A stretch of 64,000 nucleotides of DNA from Saccopteryx bilineata (lineage: Eukaryota > Chordata > Mammalia > Chiroptera > Emballonuridae): assembly GCF_036850765.1 (NCBI RefSeq), contig NC_089495.1:200443347-200507346 (forward strand), read 5' to 3'. The notes beneath the pieces are model-generated. The model searched no databases and was not told the origin of the DNA. It was given only the letters and a program-made list of their open reading frames with translations. The first letter of the stretch is position 1, and each line of letters opens with the position of its first letter. The translations under genes were made by a program, and so were the position numbers. This document shows, piece by piece, positions 1 through 10,832 of the stretch.

Positions 1-99
1 CACCCCCTGAAAACCCCCACTCACAAGGGCTTGCCAGGGAAGGTGAATGCAGCCCCGGTCACGAGGGAGGGCTATGGGGCAGGGGAAGGACTCCAGGCC

Positions 100-200
100 C
101 ACGCCTGGCCCTGCTGCACACTTGCCCTGTGACCTGAGACCAGCCTGCTGGCTCCTCTCTGGGCCTCAGTTTCCCCTCCCGGTGAGATGAAGGTGGCCTC
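100..200 (+). repeat. MIR fragment
   Basis: It contains the MIR sense phrases for a 'tgtgacct' core and a 'ctgggcctcagtttcc' tail, in diverged form. Confidence 0.45.
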
Positions 201-398
201 TCCTAAGGATCACAGGTGGGCTCTGGGGACTCAACAAACCCTCTAAAACTTGGCAAAATAATGTGGCGGTTTTTTCTGAGGAAACAATCCAGTTCTCCTC
301 AGATTCTCAAGAGGACTGTGACCTCTAAATTAACTAGGAGCCACTAGTCTGGACAAGCTCCAGTGTCTCTTGTACCTTCACCATTTGGTTATTCACTC

Positions 399-400
<2 letters not shown>

Positions 401-432
<32 letters not shown>

Positions 433-579
433 GATTTTAGAGAGAGAGAAAGGGGGAAAGAGAGAGAGACAAAACCACTGATTTATTTCGGTATGTGCTC
501 TGACCAGGGATCGAACCAGTAACCTTTGCGTACGGGGACAACTCGTACCAAGTTAACAACCAAGTTATTCAGCCAGGGC
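401..579 (-). mobile_element. tRNA-derived SINE, short bat type, antisense
   Basis: Reading the plus strand, an oligo-T/(TTA)n tail is followed by a GA-rich body and a degenerate tRNA-like head ending in CAGCCAGGGC. Flanking near-direct repeats GGTTATTCACTCTT (387-400) and GGTCATTCATTCTT (580-593) agree at 12 of 14 bases and mark the target-site duplication. Confidence 0.75.
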
Positions 580-689
580 GGTCATTCATTCTTTTATTCA
601 CTTCATTCGACTGACACTTCTTGAGTGCCTGCTCTGTGTGAAAGTCATGATACACAGAACATGTGTATGTACAATTCAGAGATGTCATC

Positions 690-880
690 TGAAGAGAGGT
701 ACGTGTGTGTGTGTGTGCATGTATGTGTGTGCAGAGAGACAGAGAGAGAGAGAGGACAGAGGTGAGAAGAGGAAGGAAAATGTAGACACATACAAAGGGA
801 CAAAGAAAGATGAAGAGAGAGTTAAAGACAGAGATAGAAAGCAAAAGAGGGAGGGGGAGAGACAGAGAGAGAAACCAGGG
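690..880 (+). repeat. (TG)n/(AGAG)n low-complexity tract
   Basis: A GTGTGTGT run is followed by purine-rich AGAGAGA-type sequence. It opens frames on both strands but has no gene character. Confidence 0.8.
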
Positions 881-1489
881 GAGAGAAGGACCCGGAGCAT
901 CTGACACAGTCGGGCACTGCCAGCCCCTCATCGATAGCTCTGAGCAAGGCCCCCTCTCCCAGCTCCGCTCTAACCTCCAGATGCTCCCAGAGCCTCTCTT
1001 CTCTGTCCCAAGGGCAACAGCTCAGAGGGGGGCGGGGAGGCCACTTTTGAAGCACAGGCTACTGGGCAGAGGAAGCCAGTCCGGCCAGGATGCTAAAGGA
1101 CCACCCAGGCTCCTTCCCACCGCACCACAGCTCCTCAAAGCCCACATCAATCACCCCAACACACTCACTCCAGACATCCGCTCAGACAAAAACACGAGCC
1201 CCTGGTAGAACCCCCAGGGGACAGCAGGTGCACCTGGGGTCACACGCATGCTCCACCTCTCCACAGGGGCAGGTACCACCAGGCCTCCCTAGCCGTGGAG
1301 GATGGAGATCTCGGAGCCTAGACTCCCAGACCTGCGTCTTTCAGCCACACCCAGGCCTTCCCGGCGGCGTGCTGGCGCTGTGAGCCCTGAGAGCGCGCCA
1401 TGCAGCCAGGGCGCCGCTCCGGAACACGGCCCCTGCCCACACACCCACCTGCTTTGGCAGCCAGAAGCAGGACGGGTGAGCAGGCAGAG

Positions 1490-1665
1490 AACTCCAGCTC
1501 TGCAGTCCCACAGGCTGGGCTCAAGCCGGGCTTTGCCACTCAACCTCTGTGTGCCCTCGGGCAAGCGGCATCACCCCTCTGTAAGCCTCAGTGTCCTCAT
1601 CTGTACAATGGGACAGCCCTCCTCCTACGGCGTAGGAGGATTAAATGAGAGGAAGGAGGGGAAGT
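1490..1665 (+). repeat. MIR SINE fossil
   Basis: The MIR core and tail are recognisable: 'ctgggctcaag', 'ctcagtgtcctcatctgtacaatggga', then a GATTAAATGAGA tail. Confidence 0.7.
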
Positions 1666-2552
1666 GGTGGGCACAGAAAATGCGTAATGAGCGCTGGCTG
1701 GCATTTCCATTCTCAGACCCACCCATCCACCCCAAAGCCACAGAGCTGAGCACCACACGCTAGATGGAACTCCACGCCCCCATCGGCCCCATCCTCGCCT
1801 GCTGACTGGAGGATCCAGGATCGGGCTTGGGAAGATGCAGATGGAAAAAGTCTAGGCACTTTGAGGTTAGGGGAACGCAGCCCGGTTCAGGTTCAGGTAG
1901 GGACCCTGAGGCCCAGGGGAGGCAGGGTCCTGCCACCACCCAGACGGCAGAGCTGGGGGGAGGGGGGAATGAAAACCCAAGGTCCCACTGTCCTCGACTC
2001 CGGCTCCTTAACTCCGAGGGGAAGTGAAGGTGCAAAGGGGTCGCTGACCCTCCCCCACCCCCACCCCACCCTGACACAGGGACAGCAAGGGGCCTCACCC
2101 CTGCTACCTCCCTCGTGTGAGGCCAGGCACGCTGTGCTCACAGGTGCTCTTATCCCAGCACCGTCACCTAGTTGCTGGGTGACTGACACATATCGACTAA
2201 CCACCTACTGGGTTCTGGCTGCAGCCCCCCCCCCCCCCGCCCACCTGCGTTCGCTCCCTCGGGAAATAAGGCAGGAATCCCCTTTCGATCACATCCGACT
2301 GATAACTGGTGGGGTCCAGCTTGCATACCTCCTGTGATGAGCAGTTCACTACTAGCTACCCTCACCGCCCCAGGGGAGAGTGGCCTTCTCCAAGCTGAAT
2401 GCCGTCTCTGCTTCCTAACTCTCAGCACAGTTTACGCATACCTTTTTAAAAATAGCTTTGGCTATCTGACAAGAACCTCATCAGCCTTCTTCGTTGCTGT
2501 CTACAGTGGCTGAAAGACCGGGCATATGGCAGGCATTCAGTTAATATTTGGT

Positions 2553-2576
2553 GAATGAATGAATGAATGAATGATC
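2553..2576 (+). repeat. (GAAT)n short tandem repeat
   Basis: GAATGAATGAATGAATGAATG follows a MIR/L2-like 3' end and is the usual fossil tail. Confidence 0.6.
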
Positions 2577-3994
2577 AAATTTCGAGTACATGGCAACAAC
2601 CCCTGTTGGGCCAGCAGTTCCCAGTGTGAGGAGTAAGGGGCGTGAGGTGGTGGGGGAGCCTGTGGACCAGCATGTCATTCCCACACAGGACGTGCCTGTG
2701 TACGCCCAGCACTGTTACGTCCTTACTGTTTTCTTATAACCTCACCTGCTATTTCTTAACATCCCGTTAGACTCATCCAAAGCAATCACGTCCGTGAAAT
2801 CAGTTTTGTTGTGCTGGTGATATTTTCCTAATCTACATTAAAATAAATGCGTAACTATTAAAATATAAGAGGCATGTCTGGATTCTGTCTAAAGTCATCT
2901 TTCAGGTAAGAACCAATCTTGCTGAGCGCCCCCGGGGGTCCTGAAGAAAGGTTTCAACCGGGGATGGTGTGGAGATATTCCCAGAGACTTCTCTGCTGGC
3001 TTCCAGGGAGGGGAGGGGACACAGCAGGGGGCAGGGGACCTGGAGGAACAGCAGCCTCTCTGTCACCCCATCTCCACCTCACTTCTCCAAAGGAGCAGGT
3101 ACCGGAGGGACCCAGTGGCTGGGCTGTGGACCCCAGGGTCGCCAGCTGGTAGAGGGGGAGCTTCCTTCCCCCAGGGAGACCACCACCTTTCTTCTGATGG
3201 AAGCGTCTCATCAGGGTCCCGGAGAGGAGGACGCACCCTGAAGCCCTGTCACCTTCCAGGCCGTAGCATCTCCTACACCCCCGGGGGCCGGGCCTGGGTC
3301 TGCCCCCTGTCAGGTGCGATCAGCTGTACCCACCCTGGAATGTCTTTGCCGTGGGCGGTAGACATGAGGAGCGCTCCAATTTTGTGATTTCCTATGACAC
3401 TGAAATTATGTAAATGTTTCAAACTACATTAACTTGGAATGAGCAAAAGTGTATGAATTCGGACCTCAGACCTCTGCTTTGTGCTTCCTGCCATCTGTTC
3501 GGTCCCTGTCACCTCCCTGTGCCGAGCATTGCAGCGGGCGCCAGGGCAGAAGGGACTCCTGACCTGCCCCTGTGCCCCTGCCCTGCAACCCCCAGTCATT
3601 ACAACACGGGGAAGGGGGGTAAGAGTGGCCAGATTCCGACCTGTGTGCCCAGCGGGCCCCAAACTCCCTTTGGGGCCGACTCTTCCCATAACCCCAACAG
3701 CTGTTTCGAGCCCTAAAGGCCGAGGTCATGGCCAACCACTATGGCCAAAGCGATGCTTCATGCCACCACCTTTCCCCTCTTTCTGACACCAGCCCTCACA
3801 CCGGCATTTGTGTCACTGTTCACACCACATCCTCACCCAGCTGGTTTCTTCAACCTCCGAGGCAGATGGCAGGTCACCACGGCAGGGGGCAGGGTTCGGT
3901 CTGGGTTGGCACTTGCCCTGCTCCCCCACCACGCCCAGTGCAGAATGGGGAGGTCTCCACGATCATTCCACGCCCCCCTCCTCCTCTGGACGCC

Positions 3995-4170
3995 TCAACA
4001 GCGCAGCGAGCATGCACCCTGGAGATACAGTCCTGGGTTCAAGTCCAGGCTCCTATACTTGTTAGGTGCATGACCTTGGGCAAGCCTTTTGACCTCCCCT
4101 CCAGAAAACGTCCCCTCCCCTTGGGGGGTCACATGAGATGGTGCTGTTTAAGGCCCTTGCATGACATTTA
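3995..4170 (+). repeat. MIR SINE fossil
   Basis: It carries 'cctgggttcaagtccaggctc' and 'gcatgaccttgggcaagcc', close to the MIR consensus. Confidence 0.75.
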
Positions 4171-5033
4171 ATAATATTTGCTTCCATATATTTCTCTCCC
4201 TATTCATACAGACTTACGTAAGGTGATTCCAAAAGCCAAATACCTCCCAGGAAATTTGGGGCAAACGCTCTCTTGCCCATGGCCTCAGTCTTCCCCTCTG
4301 TGAAAGGGGTTGAGGAAGATGGGCCGAGGGGCCGAGCTGGCTGGGTCCGAGCCTTGGTGATTCACCCCCTGGGCTCCGTCTCCTGCCCTTGCAGCTGGCG
4401 GGTCAGAAGGGACCACTCTCCCATCAACCCTGACCCTGTCCACTTGTTTGTCACAGGAGACTTGCCCAACACCCCTGCTGTCACCATGGCGATGAGCTGA
4501 ACTCCCCATCCTGCCAGGCATGCCGGTAGCTCCCCTTGCTTGGGGAAAGGCCGCAGGAGCCGCTGACAGGCAAGGTGTCAAACCCGATTGGTGTGAAGGA
4601 CTTGGGGAAAACTGCTTGTGAGGGCCAATTCCCCACAGGAGGCCGGGAAACCCTCAGCCCCGGGCAGAGTGTTTACGGGTGTAATTGATAGAATAATCAC
4701 CAACACCCGAGACAACGGCGGACACATTTTTAAACATCATAACCTTCAGAAGACAGTGTTCAATTTTCTCCATCCCAGCCACCAAACTAGCCAGCTTATT
4801 GACGGTGAGACACCAACAGTTCGGTAAGGAACATGAGAAAGCCAGAGTCATTTTTCAGTGCGCAGGCTGTTTGCCAAATGGCCCAGCGGCCCACCGCCTC
4901 CCCCGCGCCCCACTGCTCCCTCCTGGCAGCAGGGAAAACCTCAGGACAGTGCATCACTCAATGGGCAAGGCGCCTGGCCAAGTCAGGATCTATGTCTGCA
5001 TTGGGGTGTATTAATAATTGAAAGTGCTGGCCC

Positions 5034-5035
<2 letters not shown>

Positions 5036-5068
<33 letters not shown>
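5036..5068 (+). repeat. (TG)n microsatellite
   Basis: About 16 uninterrupted TG units. It is long enough to be polymorphic. Confidence 0.95.
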
Positions 5069-5069
<1 letters not shown>

Positions 5070-5274
5070 CAAGGTGGGGTGAGGGGATGGATGTTCATTG
5101 CAGTGTGAGGCTTCCTGGGACTCCTCTCAGGGTCCACGTCCCTACTCCAGCCCGGACCTCTCCCTCTATTGCAAAACCAGACCCACCCAGCAGGCCCTGA
5201 CAGCAGACAATCCCCCCCTTCCCCACCATGCGTCCATCAGGTATGGGTGAACACTCAGGACAGTGGCTCCCTCA

Positions 5275-5425
5275 CTCCAGGCTGAAGGAGACCTGCCTCG
5301 GTAGCCTATTAAAATGCAGGTCCCAGGGTTCCATCAATAATCGATTTGGCCAGTGGGTCTGGGAAGACTCTGGGATCTGCACTGAATAAGCTCCCTGGGT
5401 GATTCCAAGGCAGGGGCTTTGCAAA
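5275..5425 (+). repeat. MER5-like hAT fossil
   Basis: The sequence carries diverged MER5A-like phrases: 'aaaatgcaggtcccagggt', 'gtgggtctgggaagactctggga' and 'ctccctgggtgattc'. Confidence 0.45.
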
Positions 5426-5739
5426 GGTCTTCACACAGACCCTACCTCCCGGACCCCTGCCCTGGAGAAGTTATGAAAAGATTACTGAAGGTGTCCCGCT
5501 GATTTTCCTAACTTGCACATGGCCTCGGCAAGATCCTGTCACCTTTCTGAGCAGCTGGTTCCTCTTGGTGGAACCCGTTGCTTCGCCAGGTCTATGGGGA
5601 CAGGGAAGGGAGTGCGCTTGGATGGAACTGGAGGGGAAGAAGTCTCTTCACACGACCTGCCAAACCCACCTGTCCCGAAGGAGGCAGGCCCAGGACTTGC
5701 AGACACACCTCCATCCTAGGCACAGCTCTCCAGCTGTCT

Positions 5740-5835
5740 GTACAGACTCAGTGACCTTGGGCAACTCATTGGTCCTCTCTGAACCTCAGGATCCTTTTCC
5801 TGAGGGGCTGAGTGTCCAACACTAGCCCCTTCCAT
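5740..5835 (+). repeat. MIR fragment
   Basis: 'cagtgaccttgggcaactcattg' and 'ctctgaacctcagga' identify the MIR core in sense orientation. Confidence 0.6.
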
Positions 5836-6379
5836 GAATAGTGTCAGCGTTAGTGAGGTAACACTGGCAGGATTTGGCAGCACCTATCCCACAGTATTTC
5901 ATAAATATTCATTCCCTTTCCTCCCGCTTCTGCTGTGCTCATGGCGGTGAGCTAACCCTTTTTGATAAGGAAAAATCAAAGTAGCTGCTGTTTATTGAGT
6001 AACTACTAGGAGCAGACACTGACCATCGCCACCCCAGCCTTTAAATTCCTGATGCCTCCCTAAGAGGCATGCATCATTCATTCCCCATTCATTCCTTGTG
6101 CCTTTAAAAATAAAGCCTTCTGCGAAGTGGGCTGAAGGCGAGTGGATAACAAGGAGACAGAAAGCGAGACAGACGTCCTTCAGGACCCATCTGACCACGG
6201 GCTCTCCCTGTGACAAGCCCTGGGTCAGGCTGGCAGACAGCGTCAGCCTGGCTGCCGGGCTGGACTCCGAGCGGGCTGGAGAGGCGAGCGGCCAGCGAGC
6301 AGTGGGAGCCAGTGGGCCTCTCCCCGGGAGCCCCCGCTCCCAGCCTCCCCACCCCGGGCCAGGTACGGAGACACCTTCC

Positions 6380-6615
6380 TAACCCGGCCGCCTCTCCTGC
6401 ATCAGCTGAGGACACGCGGAGCCCAGGAATAATGAAACGATCAGGCTCCAATCTGCTAAACAGCAATTTCTGGGCTTTTTCAGCACACGCAGCTTTTATC
6501 AAATTGGTATTCTCCTCCTGAACACAAATGGCTTATTAGACATGACCCACTTATTCACCACGTCTCACTATCATTAATAACAGTTTCTTTTTGTGATTAA
6601 GTGAGTGGCTCCAAA
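6380..6615 (+). other. Repeat-free AT-rich block, candidate non-coding element
   Basis: This block lacks recognisable repeats. It contains several homeodomain-like cores (TTATTAG, CATTAATAAC, GTGATTAAGTG), set between GC-rich DNA and repeats inside VSTM2L intron 1. Enhancer function is speculative. Confidence 0.25.
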
Positions 6616-6961
6616 CCCTTCCTGTGGTGGCGGCCACTTGGCCCCGTGGAGGGACAGCCATGGGGGCCCCTCAGCAGCCACTACTTGGTGACTTCGAACC
6701 TGGTCATGCTGGGGAAAGGCAGTCCGGCCCCTGGAGAGTTGCCTGATCTCCTCATTTCTTGAGGGACAAAAGGAGCCCCAAAAGACAGACTCACCTGCCC
6801 AGGGCTACATGACAGTCGGCGGGAGAAGCCCAGTGTCCCTGCGCTCAGTGCTGCGTCCTTCCCGTCTGGCCCCTCCTCCTCTGGGCCATGGAGCTGACCT
6901 CTCCAGGGTTCAGAGGGGACATTACAGCTGGCAGGACAGAGCTGTGTCCCTAAGCACAGCT

Positions 6962-6980
6962 GACACCAGGGGGCAGGTGG
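6962..6980 (+). promoter_or_regulatory. CTCF-like motif
   Basis: GACACCAGGGGGCAGGTGG contains the CACCAGGGGGCAG core typical of CTCF sites. There is no supporting context beyond the motif. Confidence 0.35.
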
Positions 6981-7289
6981 ACACTGCCACACAGAGGGTG
7001 AACCCTGCTTCCCTACAGAGGACCACCTTGGGAACTCTGGACTGAGAGTGGCACTCAAATCCTTGGGGTCTTGGTGCTCCAGGGACAGGTGACCATAATC
7101 CTCAGAGCCCCAGTCTTTATAGCTCTTGGGACTGCAAACTCAGGGAAGCCTTTCCTTGGAAAACCCTCTGGGAGCAAGTTTCAACCACGCCAAGGAACTG
7201 AGCAGAGCAAGGAAGGGAGTGGAAGGGGGAATTCCCAGTTTCCCTGGATGCAAGGGCTTCTGACAGGGAGATAAATGTCCTGGGAAAAG

Positions 7290-7520
7290 CGCTATCTTTT
7301 CCAGTAGACCTTGGGGCCAGTCCCAGCTCGGCCACTCATTCACCGTGTGACCTTGGGCAAGTCCCCTCTCTTCTCGGAGCCTTGGCTTCTCCCTCTGTGA
7401 ATTGAGAATCAGGATAACCTTTCTCCTATTTACCACTGCTCCAAACAGGCCGGTAGAAATTAGAAGACGGATATGAATGGTGCGTAAGTGATACACAGAG
7501 CGTTTAGTATCAAGCGTGGC
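7290..7520 (+). repeat. MIR SINE fossil
   Basis: Nearly full-length core: 'ccactcattcaccgtgtgaccttgggcaagtc' followed by 'ttctccctctgtgaattgagaatcaggataa'. Confidence 0.75.
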
Positions 7521-8799
7521 AAGGCTGAAGGTACAGGGAGTCCTAGTTCTCAAAAAGCAAAGACCCAAGAAGAGCTCTGGAAGCCCCCAGGCCCCCTGGA
7601 GCAATCCCACTCATTTGTCACACTCCAGGAAAGCCATCTCTGAGTATCTCTCCCTAACCCGCCCCCCAACCCTCTCCCTGTCCCCTGTCCCCTGTCCCAG
7701 AGCTGACTCTTTCCCATAAGGATAAATCACTCAGCTCTCTGCCCCTCGTGCAAACCTGTCCCCAGCCCTCGCATACGGCGCCTAGCACTGGGTGCTGCAG
7801 CCTCTCCTACCTGAGCGGGAGCCTCTGCAGGGAAGGGATGGATGGGGAGGGGTCTCCATTTTATCTATGCCCTAGTCCCCACACAGGAGCCTGGCTCACA
7901 GGGGACAGGAGCCCTCTTAAGTATCAGCCTCAGACGATCCAACTCTGCTGCCAACTTGGATTCCTCTGGGGCTAGAAGGAGCTCTGACACTTAGACAGCC
8001 AGTGCTGGGGACGCTTGCTCCCCAGCTCCCACGGCGGCGGGAGCTGAGATTTCCCACATTTCAGTCCTCGGAGAACGAGGATGATGCTGAGTGGCGGTAC
8101 CCCATAGAGGGATGGCAGGGGCTTCCCGTCCACTCCCAGAGGTGACAAAAACATCGGGTACCCTTTCCTCCCTTCCACGCCTTTGGCTGCAAGCAGCGAT
8201 CCCAACTACTCCAGTGTCTCCGAGGGGCTCCCACCAAGCCTCTGACCCAGAGATGCACCCACCCAACAGGGGTGGCTGCAGCCCCAGGCTACCAGTTCTC
8301 AAGAGGCAGGGTCTTCTGTTCCCCAGGTTTCCTGGTGGCATAAGGGGCAAGTGTGAAGAGGGAGGGGGCACAGGCAGCTGTGGGGTTAAACCCACAAAGG
8401 GGAAAGGCAGGTGGGCAGGGAGAGGTGGGCGAGCGAAGTGTGTTCACGTGTGTGTGTATTTGCCAGCATGTCTGCAGGCCGGCAGGCAGGCGAGAGTTGT
8501 GCAGAGTGTGTGAGCCTGCACGCCAGCTGGCAGGGTGTGAGCCCACCAGCCGTAGCGTCTGATGTGTGTGTGTAGTGGGCACAAGCGTGAGTGTGTATGA
8601 GTGAGGAGGAGGAACTGAGATGGTGTTTGCAGATGTGTGAGGATAGGAGTTGTGAGTGTGAGAAAGCAGTGAGTGTGGCTCTGAGCGTGCCCGTGGCTGT
8701 GAATGTCTGTGTGGTGGTGGAGGTGTGTGTACAGGCGAGAGTGGGTGTGGGGGGAGAAAGGGGATCTCCACCAGAGCCGGATTCGGGGTGCGCATGGGG

Positions 8800-9500
8800 T
8801 GCCCCCTCCTCTACAAGATGGCCAGGGTGCCAGGGCGGGTCCGCGGACCCGGCAGAGGGCGCCCCGGGACTCCCGCCACGTTCAGCGCGGGTTCGAGCCC
8901 GGGGATCGCCAAGTTGGAGCGGCGCAGCCCGGGTGGGGTTTGGTGGGAAAGTCCGCGGGGGCGACGACCGAACTCACCGTGGCCGGAGACGTAGTTGTCC
9001 CAGGGCGCGTGGCCGGCCGGCCGCGTGGTGCCGCCGAGTTGCAGGAAAAGTGCCAGGTAGTGGAGGGCGCCCAGCGCCACGGCGAGCGGGGCCCCCATGG
9101 TGTGCGCTCGGGCCGGGGGCGCCGCCGCCTCACATCGGGGCTCCGGAGACCGCAGACCCCGCAACCGCCGTCCCCTGCCGGGTGCGGCCTGGCTTCCCGG
9201 CTGCGACCGCTGCCCCTTGCCCGCTGAACCCGGCCCGACCCGGCCCCAGACCTCGGCCGGCTCCGGCCCAGCTCCGGCTGCGGGCAGCGAGCGCACGCCC
9301 AGCCGGCCGCCTCCGACTGCGGGACTCTTCCCTTCCGCGGAAGGCCACTCCGCTCGGTGCCGCCGCGCACCCCTCCCTCCCGCTCCCTCCCGCCCGCCCG
9401 GAGGAGGTGGCGGCGGAGGGATCTGCCGCTTGATTTATCATCAAAGTTTTGCTCAGGCTGGGATTTTTAAAGTGGTACCCGCAACTTCCCCCGCCCGAGA
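8800..9500 (-). promoter_or_regulatory. VSTM2L: CpG-island promoter region of VSTM2L
   Basis: This roughly 700-bp stretch is rich in CpG and GC boxes, in contrast with CpG-poor surroundings. It covers VSTM2L exon 1 and the sequence just upstream. On the minus strand a TATA-like TTTAAAAA lies at about 9466-9473, which would place a start near 9430-9440. CpG-island promoters often start diffusely, so 9100-9440 is the likely 5' UTR and start zone. The upstream edge also carries a TTGAT/ATCAA inverted repeat at 9431-9445. The exact transcription start cannot be read from sequence. Confidence 0.7.
8978..9098 (-). CDS. VSTM2L: VSTM2L first coding exon (start codon and signal peptide)
   Basis: The minus strand reads 40 codons from an ATG at 9098-9096, beginning MGAPLAVALGALHYLALFLQ and ending in WDNYVSGH, then one extra G before a consensus GTGAGT donor at 8977-8972 (phase 1). 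I recognise this as the N-terminus of VSTM2L, V-set and transmembrane domain-containing 2-like. It is a small, brain-enriched secreted immunoglobulin V-set protein reported to bind humanin. Residues 1 to about 24 form a hydrophobic signal peptide, and the remainder is the short linker before the Ig domain. I did not find the Ig-domain exons in the window, so they should lie beyond its left end after a long first intron. The exon sits in a CpG-rich region, as expected for a first exon, and is downstream of CTNNBL1 on the same strand as in human. Identification comes from memory of the human protein, which differs at only a few residues here. Confidence 0.93.
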
Positions 9501-9719
9501 GCACACGTAGGGGGCGGGGTGGGGTGCAGAAAGCCACCCCAAGGACCCGGGTCCCTCAAAGCGTGAAACAGCTGGTTTCAGAAGCTGGAGTAGTTTCCAG
9601 CGGGGGAAGGAAGGAAACCTCTCCGCCTGCCGCCAGACCCAGTGCGCGGAGACGGACTCCTCAACTTTGCCAGCAGGGCGGTACCCGGGGCGGGGGGGGG
9701 GGGGCACATGGGGGTGGAG

Positions 9720-9960
9720 GTGACGGTGAGACCAGGGCTGGGGCGCAAAAGACCTGGTTCTAGTCCTGCCCCACCCAGCCTTGGCTTTCTGTGTGATCGT
9801 GTCTGGGTGTCTACCCTTGTCTGAATCTCAGGGTCTTCACCTGAGAAATAGGAATAATAGCTTCGTGGTGAGGATTTACAAAATCCTGTGTGTAAATTGC
9901 TTAGCATAATGCCGCCCTCGTGGTAGGAGCTCAATAGTTGTTACTGCTGTTGTTCCTCTC
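9720..9960 (+). repeat. MIR SINE fossil
   Basis: 'gacctggttctagtcctgcc', 'tgtgtgatcgtgtctgg' and 'cacctgagaaataggaataatagc' follow MIR order. It ends in 'ctcaatagttgttactgctgttg'. Confidence 0.6.
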
Positions 9961-10239
9961 TCTGGGACTCAATTTTCGTGTCTGTGTAATGGGAGCGAGG
10001 CAGGCCAGCAGCTGGGGCTCCTTCTAACGGAGTCGCTGGGCCTAGCGCAGTGGATTGGATCGCCCCCTTCTGGACCCTAGGGCTCCCTTCCTAGTAGCAA
10101 TCAGCCTGGATGGAATATTGGGGCGGGCGGGGGGGGGGGGACAATGAAGCTACACCCGCTCCCAAGAGCAGGAATCTAGTTAGATCCTCCGATTCCTTCC
10201 CTGACCAGTTTACTTGGGCTGTTGGGCTAGGCCTTCAGT

Positions 10240-10330
10240 GCAGACACAGGGCGGACTATGGCCCCATTTAAAAGATGAGGAAACAGTCAATTAGAGAAGT
10301 ATCTTTTTCGAGGTCCCACAACAAGTCTGG
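10240..10330 (-). repeat. MIR fragment, antisense
   Basis: 'ccatttaaaagatgaggaaac' and 'cgaggtcccacaacaag' are the complement of the MIR tail and core. It lies just left of the RE1 cluster and does not overlap it. Confidence 0.55.
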
Positions 10331-10372
10331 GGCGAGGTGGCCTCGCTCCCGAGCGGCACGGTCCGCGGAGGC

Positions 10373-10398
10373 TTCAGTCCCATGGAGCGGGACAGCGT
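10373..10398 (+). promoter_or_regulatory. Possible expanded-spacing RE1
   Basis: A left-like half site TTCAGTCCC (7 of 9) and a right half GGACAGCG are separated by 16 instead of 11 bases start to start. REST tolerates some expanded spacings. It is noted only because it adjoins three canonical-spacing sites. Confidence 0.2.
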
Positions 10399-10462
10399 CA
10401 GCCTCGGCTACCAGCCTTCAGGCCTCACGGACCTCGCCTTAGCGGGCTCTTAGATGCGAGGA

Positions 10463-10483
10463 TTCAGCACTGTGGACAGAGCT
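10463..10483 (+). promoter_or_regulatory. RE1/NRSE-like site (REST binding)
   Basis: TTCAGCACTGTGGACAG matches the classical 17-base NRSE consensus NTYAGMRCCNNRGMSAG at 16 positions (the second C of the left half is T). It lies about 1.37 kb upstream of the VSTM2L start codon. REST represses neuronal genes in non-neuronal cells, and VSTM2L is brain-enriched, so the location makes biological sense. Binding itself is inferred. Confidence 0.6.
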
Positions 10484-10563
10484 ACCGATTTCCTCCCCAA
10501 CCTCCGCCGTAGTCAGCACAGCTGATGACCCTCCCCCTTCCCACATCACAGATGGATCCTGTG

Positions 10564-10584
10564 GACAGCATTGCGGACAGAACT
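10564..10584 (+). promoter_or_regulatory. Weak RE1/NRSE-like site
   Basis: GACAGCATTGCGGACAG matches the 17-base NRSE consensus at 14 positions. It has an intact CAGCA and GGACAG with canonical spacing. It lies 101 bp after the 10463 site and is weaker than its neighbours. Confidence 0.35.
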
Positions 10585-10811
10585 CTAGGTTTGAGAATGG
10601 GGTTAGAGGTCGTGAGACAGCCCCTCACCGCTCTGTCTCTACTCCGTCCTCTCATCCTTCCTTCCAATATTATGGCGACCAGCACACCAGATGAGGCCTG
10701 TGGTCGCCAGCAAACATTCAGTTCATTCAAAACCGGCCAGCCCCCTGAAGTGTGGTGCACTTAGTTTCAACACAACCGAAGACCCCCACAGGGCCCGCTG
10801 CGGCGCGCTGG

Positions 10812-10832
10812 TTCAGCACCACGGACAGATCC
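10812..10832 (+). promoter_or_regulatory. Near-perfect RE1/NRSE site (REST binding)
   Basis: TTCAGCACCACGGACAG fits all 17 positions of the NRSE consensus. Over the longer 21-base form, 19 of 21 positions agree; only CG after GGACAG is replaced by AT. It is about 1.7 kb upstream of the VSTM2L ATG and is the strongest member of the cluster. Confidence 0.75.

Larger units (their letters stand above)
1..8977 (-). other. VSTM2L: VSTM2L intron 1 (partial)
   Basis: The minus-strand donor at 8977 opens this intron and no acceptor was found before the window ends. Contents are one SINE (401-579), MIR copies (near 100-200, 1490-1665, 3995-4170, 5740-5835, 7290-7520), a MER5-like hAT fossil (5275-5425), a (TG)n tract (5036-5068), diverged TG/CA-rich sequence (8430-8760) and otherwise unique DNA. 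The unique AT-rich block at 6380-6615 looks like a possible conserved non-coding element. Confidence 0.75.

Noticed and set aside
569..931. Overlapping small frames in 569-931
   Set aside because: They lie in a TG/AG low-complexity tract.
1..8977. VSTM2L immunoglobulin-domain exons
   Set aside because: I looked on the minus strand for the V-set region and saw none; the next exon should be outside the window.
8591..9433. 280-codon plus-strand open frame across the CpG island
   Set aside because: It runs antisense to VSTM2L exon 1, and GC-rich composition explains the lack of stops. No recognisable domain.
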